A stretch of 64,000 nucleotides of DNA from assembly GCA_904063045.1 (NCBI GenBank), contig CAJFCJ010000003.1, positions 744,001-808,000 on the forward strand, read 5' to 3'. Under the pieces are notes generated by a model. That model was not told where the DNA came from and did no database searches. It saw nothing but the letters and a program-made list of their open reading frames with translations. This stretch comes from Dimorphilus gyrociliatus (lineage: Eukaryota > Annelida > Polychaeta > Dinophilidae). Shown one piece after another: positions 58,235 to 64,000 of this stretch (its first letter is position 1; the number at the start of each line of letters is the position of its first letter). The position numbers were made by a program, and so were the translations under genes.

Positions 58235-61200
58235 ATGAAAAATATGGCTATACCTCCAAACAGAACCGGAATGCCATATAACAACTTCAATGCTGAATTT
58301 CCTTTACAGCAAAACGGCCCGAAACCAACAATGATGCCAGCAAACTCGTTTCCTAATTTGCAACCGCCTAATATACCGCACAATGCATCTGCACCTTCAT
58401 TAGTTTCGTTGCAACAACCTGTAACCTCATATTACGCACCGCCAGCCGATACTAAGGGAATGGCTACAAACTATGGACCACCCATTGGTGGACTTTCGAA
58501 TATGCATATATCATCAACTTGTCCACCCGTATTGAATCCATCTTCAGGTAATTTTCTTCTATTCAATATAAAAAACACTAAGCGAGAACTTTGAAATGTT
58601 TTGTTTATAATCTTTGTACCAAGAACTGTTATCGATAAGAAAATTAGTTATTCAAACCATCAAACATTTAAATTCTCTTTGTTTACAGTAAACAATAGGC
58701 CGAGCACTGTACGACAACCTGGTGTTCCAGCGCCTCTGCCATCGAATTATCATTCATATCCGAATATTCCAATCATGCCTGTGCCTCAAGGACCTACAGG
58801 AATGCAAAATCCCGGACCGACCACATCATCTCGTCCCCCTGGTACTATAAATCAACCCAATATACCAGGACTTCCTCCAGGGTCTCTTCCTCCTCAGCCT
58901 ACAGGTCCATCTGTACCACCTTTGGGAGGTCTTAGTAGACCACCAGTTCCTTCTGGATCGAATGGTCTACCAGTCTCCTCCGGACCGCCAGGACCTATTA
59001 TGCCTCCAGGACCACCTGGACATATTGGGCATAATGGGCCCCCTATATCTATAGGACTCAATGGTCCTCCGGGATTGAATGGACCAAGCGGCCCTCCAGG
59101 ACCTTCAGGAATAAATGGACCGCCTGGGCCTAATGGACCTCCAGGACCTCCTGCACAATTCGGGTCCAATATTTCTTATTCTGGTGGAACTTTTCCTCCT
59201 AATCCGTCAGCACAGTTTAACGCTGCAAGTGCATGCCCTCCACCTGCAATGAGTTCAAATTCAACACCTACTTTCGATAGCAGCAGTCGACAAACTAGTA
59301 CTGGATTTGCTCCACCTCCGTTAACGAGTAGCACCTTAAATACTGGGTTCCCCCCGCCATTAAATACAAACGGTAGAAAGCAAGTATGGAATTTAATGCA
59401 AGAGCGTCAACTCATATCACCAGAAGGATTGGAAACACCCGAACCAACATTGCCCCATGACTGGAAACAAGTTAACTGTTCGCCTGAAATATTTCGTGCA
59501 ACTTTAAACGCAGTACCTGCCACTTCGAATTTATTGCAGAAAGCTCGTCTGCCTTTGGGTGTTCTTATTCATCCTTTCAAAGACCTTTCACAACTACCTG
59601 TTATTCAAAGTCCACAAATAGTGAGATGTCGAGCGTGTCGAACATATATTAATCCTTTTGTCACGTTTGTTGATAGTCGAAGATGGAAGTGTAACTTGTG
59701 CTTTCGGATTAACGATGTTCCTGAAGGTTTTTGTTATGATCCCGTTTCTAGAAGTCATGGTGATCCTCAAAAGAGACCAGAAATTCAGAGTGCAACAGTT
59801 GAATTTATAGCGCCTACTGAATATATGCTCCGTCCTCCCCAACCAGCGTGCTACGTATTTGTATTAGACGTTAGTTTCAATGCTGTTCGCACGGGATATT
59901 TACAGACATTCTGTTCTATGTTGCTCGAATGTTTAGATAATCTACCAGGGGATAAGCGAATGCAAATTGGTTTCTTAACTTTTGACCGAACCGTTCAATT
60001 TTATTCACTTGACGGAGCAGAACCGAAGATGATGATTGTAGGTGACATTGACGATATATTTTTACCTACACCTGAGTCTTTAATGGTTCACTTCCGTGAT
60101 GAAAATAAAAATGTTGTGAAAGAGTTATTGGAAAAGCTACCATCAATGTTTGAAGACAATCAAGAGACAGCCTCAGCTCTTGGCGCTGCTCTTCAAGCTG
60201 CACGTATGATGATAGCAACTACAGGAGGTAGAATAACTGTTGTTCAAACGATCTTACCATCTGTCGGTCCTGGAAGTTTAAAGTGTAGGGAAGATCCAAA
60301 TGACAGAGCCAGTAAAGAGGTGAAAAATTTGGGTCCTGCAACTGATTTTTACAAGTCTTTCGCATTACAATGTTCTGAGGTTCAGATAGCTATCGATTTA
60401 TTTGTACTCGCCTCCCAATACGTCGATTTAGCAACAATCAGCGGCATGGCCAAGTACTCTGGAGGATGTCTTCATTATTACCCAGGAGCTCATGCTCATA
60501 ACAATGTACCAGAATTGGAAAGGTTTGAAGAGGATGTAAGGAGATATTTAACTAGGAAAATTGGTTTTGAAGCTGTGATGAGACTACGGTGCACTAAAGG
60601 GTTGGCTATACATACCTTTCACGGAAACTTCTTTGTGAGGTCTACTGACTTGCTGAGTTTACCCAATGTTAACCCAGATGCTGGCTATGGAATGCAATTG
60701 GCAATAGAAGAAAATTTAAATGAAATGCAAACAGTTTCTTTTCAGGCCGCATTATTATATACTTCAAGCAGGGGAGAAAGAAGAATAAGAGTTCACACTC
60801 TTTGTCTACCAGTTGCAAACAGTATTCAAGAAGTCTTTGCAAATGCAGATCAAGAAGCAATTGTTGGTTTATTAGCTAAAATGGCAGTTGATAAATCGTT
60901 AACCTCTCTATCAGATGCGAGAGATGCTATGATAAATGCAGTTGTTGATATGTTGTCTAGTTATGCTAGTGCAGTAGCAGGAAGTAAAGTTCCTGGAACA
61001 CTTGCCTGCCCGGATTCACTCCGACTTATGCCCTTACTCGTATTAGGATTGATTAAATTTACGGCATTCAGAGTCGGCATTTCAACAAAATTAGATGAAC
61101 GATTTGCAGCTATGGAACTCTGCAAAACTGAACCCTTACAGTATCTAATTCTTCATATATATCCAAGATTTTATCCTGTTCATAATCTGGACACTAAACA

Positions 61201-61612
61201 ATTAATATCGGAGGGTGACGATGATATTCCGCAAGCACCTGTGATGCATCTATCAGCTGCTTACCTGGAAAGAACTGGAGCATACATATTAGATGCCGGC
61301 TCAAAAATGTACTTGTGGTTGGGTAGTGCCATAGATCAAAAATTTGTACAGCAAGTTTTTGGAGTTGAATCGTTCAATAGGGTACCCGATGGATTAACAA
61401 CTTTACCAGAAATTGAAACTGACTATTCAGAGTTATTAAGAAGTTTTGTAGACAATTTAACAAGCAGTAGACCAATGAGTGTTAGTTTACAGCTTGTGAA
61501 AGATGATGGAAAGGGTAGGGCTGCTTTTGCTCAACGTTTAGTTGAAGATCGAACAGAGGGGGCGCTAAGTTATTATGAATTTTTGCAGTACTTGCAGAAA
61601 GAAATCAAATAA
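58235..61612 (+). CDS. COPII cargo adaptor SEC24, C/D class
   Basis: Two coding exons, 58235-58547 and 58689-61612, encode 1078 residues, like human SEC24C/D. The first 250 or so residues are Pro/Gly/Asn-rich and disordered, with a collagen-like Gly-Pro tract (about 58980-59160). Then come the zinc finger ([19 protein letters not shown]), the trunk domain ([20 protein letters not shown]), beta-sandwich and helical domains, and a C-terminal gelsolin-like domain ([15 protein letters not shown]). SEC24 pairs with SEC23 on SAR1-marked ER membranes and selects cargo for COPII vesicles. Nearly the whole protein is in one exon, unusual in this window. Upstream, a probable noncoding exon ends at 57539. 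Polyadenylation signals lie near 61687. Confidence 0.95.
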
Positions 61613-62497
61613 TAATTGTCAAAAAAAAATAATAGAATATGAAGAATAATACTTTTTTAGAATTTATTGGGATTCTGGAAAAAAATAATAAACTTATAGG
61701 TTTATAAATATAAACATTTTTTTTGAATGTGCTTTACCATCCTTTTTAAACAATTTGCAATTCGTTTCTGTATTATTTATGAATCATATAAAACGATCTA
61801 AAAATTTAAAAAAATTCTTTTAACATCAGTGCTATTTAGAAAAGAAAGGGAAATAATATATAAGTATATATATATATATTTATGTAATCTCTTTGTGCAC
61901 ATTTAAAAAATGCTGCCTAATTAAGCCAAAAAAATTAAAATGTGTTGTTTTTTCAACGTTTCTTTAATATGATCGTTAAATATCAATAACTTATTTTTTT
62001 AAGGAAAAATAATAAATACTATACACATGAATGTATAATGTATCTGCATATTTTATTTTGGTTTATTGTTTATATTAATATACTCAATTAAATTCTATAT
62101 TAATGAAATATAAGAAAACAATGATTTTATTGACATTTGTGTTTTTTTGCGAATGGGAATAACAATCGCAATTATTTTCATCTTAAAATGAGAAGAAATT
62201 TAGAATATTTTGATATTTTTAGTTAATATTCAATGTATTTATAAAAAATATACTAATACTGATAAGGAGAAACTTCAATTTTTTTCAAGTTTCTTCTTCG
62301 TTGAAACTAAAAGCACCAACATAGTTTTTTTGTTTGCTCTTTTCTCTGTTATTTTTTTTACCTATTCTACCAAAAATTCATTCAGTTTGTATAATTTAGA
62401 GAAATCGGCGGGAAAAACTAAGTCAAAGATTGTTCTTAAATATTGAAGTAAAAAAAGAAGCAAACAAGACAAAACGTAAGGGAAATGAAAGATATGC
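61613..62497. other. Convergent 3' region between SEC24 and calumenin
   Basis: 885 bp of AT-rich sequence with several homopolymer runs. It holds the SEC24 3' UTR and the calumenin 3' UTR. A 78-codon frame at 62210-62446 is Phe-rich and has no support. Confidence 0.55.
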
Positions 62498-63831
62498 TTA
62501 AAACTCATCGTGTCTTCCTAATGCTTCTCCAAAGTCAGTTGCTTGACTTCCAACAAATAGGTCGTACTTTTCTAACACTTCGTCTTTGGTTAATTTCCCG
62601 TCCTTATAAATATGGATAATATTAATTAGTTACTATTGGTCATGTGATTGTATAGAGAAGAAATATATCACTTACCTTACTAATATCCGCTTCTTGAATT
62701 AAATGTTTGGCTTCTGAATCAGAATGATCGTAATCTTCAGGTATTATCCAATCTTTTACTTCGTCACGATCCATAAAACCGTCTTTATTCTTATCTCTAT
62801 AATTTATAAACTGATCCCTTTCTTCCTTAATCCACGATGGTTCACTTCCATCCCCTTCTTCGTCCTCTTCACGCCATAAATCTCCTTTTTAAGGTTATTA
62901 AATTAATAATACATAGTAAGCTTAGAAGAAAGATAATATATTAACAAATATTTACTTATAAACTCTTCAATATCTATTTTACCATCACCATTTCTATCAA
63001 TGTCCTCAATAGTTTCATCAACAACAACATCTCTCATATATTCTGCGTCTTCCGGATGTAGAAAGTACACAAATTCTTCTCTACTTAACAAACTATCATT
63101 ATTTAAATCAGCCTTATTCCACCTTCTTTCATCTCTTTTAATAAGATTTTTGACACTTTCATCATCTTCTTCAGTTTCGCTACCTGGTCCGTAAGTTATT
63201 CTTTTATAACTTTCAAAGTTTAACAAATTATCTTGTAAATCGTTTTTAAAGTCTTTCCAATGGTTATCAGTGTCTGTGGAGGTATATCGAGTTTGTACGT
63301 ATTGTATCCAAGTACGTAGTTCTCGTTCAGTAACAAAGCCATCACCATCCTTATCGATTTTATCATAAATTTTCCTGAAATGAAAGAATTTACTTAACTC
63401 CAAATACAATTGTTTGATTATGGATTTAACACGTTCAAATGTCTAATGTGACACTTTGAATAAGCTAAAACTGTGTATATGACGTGTATAGTTTATAAAT
63501 AGGTTGACAAACCCCAGTTTTTCTTTGCTTTCTGTTGGTGATAAATTTTCAAAGTCTTTAGCCTCATTCCTTCCTAAGAAAGCTTCATGATCGAACTCGG
63601 AATTGTGAAGTTCACCAGCTCCATGATCAATATCACTCAGTTTCTGTTGATTTTACAAAAATTAAATAACTATTTTAAAATATAAATCATTTTCTTTTCC
63701 ATGATTTTTTTTATGATAAAATTACAAACCTTTTCTAAAATTTTATTTAATTCTCTATGAGGTTTTGGTATAGCGGAAAACGTGGCAGATACAATTAGAA
63801 ATGAAAAAATTATATGACAATAAGTTTTCAT
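62498..63831 (-). CDS. CALU: Calumenin (CREC family EF-hand protein of the ER)
   Basis: Five exons, 63831-63730, 63643-63513, 63374-62956, 62884-62676 and 62602-62498, encode 321 residues (human about 315). A signal peptide ([20 protein letters not shown]) is followed by the FDHEAFLG and SKEKLGKI calumenin motifs, six EF-hands (for example [36 protein letters not shown]) and the C-terminal string [20 protein letters not shown] ending in HDEF, a KDEL-like retrieval signal. The protein is a low-affinity Ca2+ binder and chaperone-like factor of the secretory pathway. The C-terminal match favours calumenin over reticulocalbins. Confidence 0.95.
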
Positions 63832-64000
63832 AATTGATTATTCGTGATAAAAAAATTCTATTCTATCTGAAAATAAAATAAGTTGAAAGTAATTAAGTAG
63901 TAACTACCTAACTTTTACATTTGTTCTAAATTGGTTCGGATGGCATTATTTTACTACCTTAGCTGAAAAAAAAGAGTTTGTCGTGCTCCTGATCCGAACC
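63832..64000 (-). other. Upstream region of calumenin, window edge
   Basis: 169 bp upstream of the calumenin ATG. No clear TATA box or other gene is visible before the window ends. Confidence 0.4.

Noticed and set aside
58894-59169. Collagen-like Gly/Pro frame on the minus strand
   Set aside because: It is the antisense shadow of the Gly-Pro tract of SEC24; the repeat is self-complementary in codon pattern.

Overview
The window is nuclear DNA of a small-genome bilaterian animal. It is AT-rich and gene-dense: I resolve 19 protein-coding genes in 64 kb. Most introns are 50-70 bp with GT..AG ends, and many genes lie only 200-500 bp apart. The gene set is metazoan: Reeler and EGF domains, ARNT, receptor guanylyl cyclases, TRPV-like channels and a ciliary doublet protein. 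A compact-genome lophotrochozoan, such as a miniaturised annelid of the Dimorphilus type, would fit, but that is inference from gene content and intron size. There is no sign of bacterial or viral sequence. Every multi-exon model was built by hand from splice sites, and reading phase was checked across junctions; each checked coding sum divides by three. The exception is the EGF gene, whose single-EGF exons were only read through.

Layout. 0.4-2.2 kb: divergent pair CFAP276 (-) and a PI-PLC X-domain gene (+). 2.4-11.3 kb: three complete tandem TRPV-like channel genes (+). 11.5-15.6 kb: SLC25A17 (-), an unidentified small two-pass membrane protein (+) and MRPL58 (-). 17.8-20.3 kb: a rhodopsin-family GPCR (+) with a TATA promoter and a first exon that supplies only the ATG. 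23.3-29.9 kb: convergent ABCF2 (+) and ARNT (-). 30.3-32.1 kb: a carboxylesterase (+), divergent from ARNT. 33.3-45.2 kb: two tandem receptor guanylyl cyclases (+). 45.6-51.2 kb: a secreted Reeler plus about 29 EGF repeat protein (-). 51.9-53.1 kb: HADH (-). 54.1-57.2 kb: SCAMP (-) with a pair of mutually exclusive exons. 58.2-61.6 kb: SEC24C/D-type COPII subunit (+). 62.5-63.8 kb: calumenin (-).

The genes are unrelated housekeeping and signalling genes rather than one pathway. Three of them serve the secretory route (SCAMP, SEC24, calumenin), and SCAMP and SEC24 share a divergent upstream region. The most interesting signals are: (1) two equal-length, equal-phase alternative exons for the last membrane span of SCAMP, of which exactly one must be used; (2) a 602-bp block, including an intron, that is 100% identical between the two otherwise diverged cyclase genes, which implies recent gene conversion; (3) a 167-bp exon-plus-intron unit repeated tandemly in the EGF gene; and (4) a three-gene TRPV-like array with non-consensus selectivity filters.
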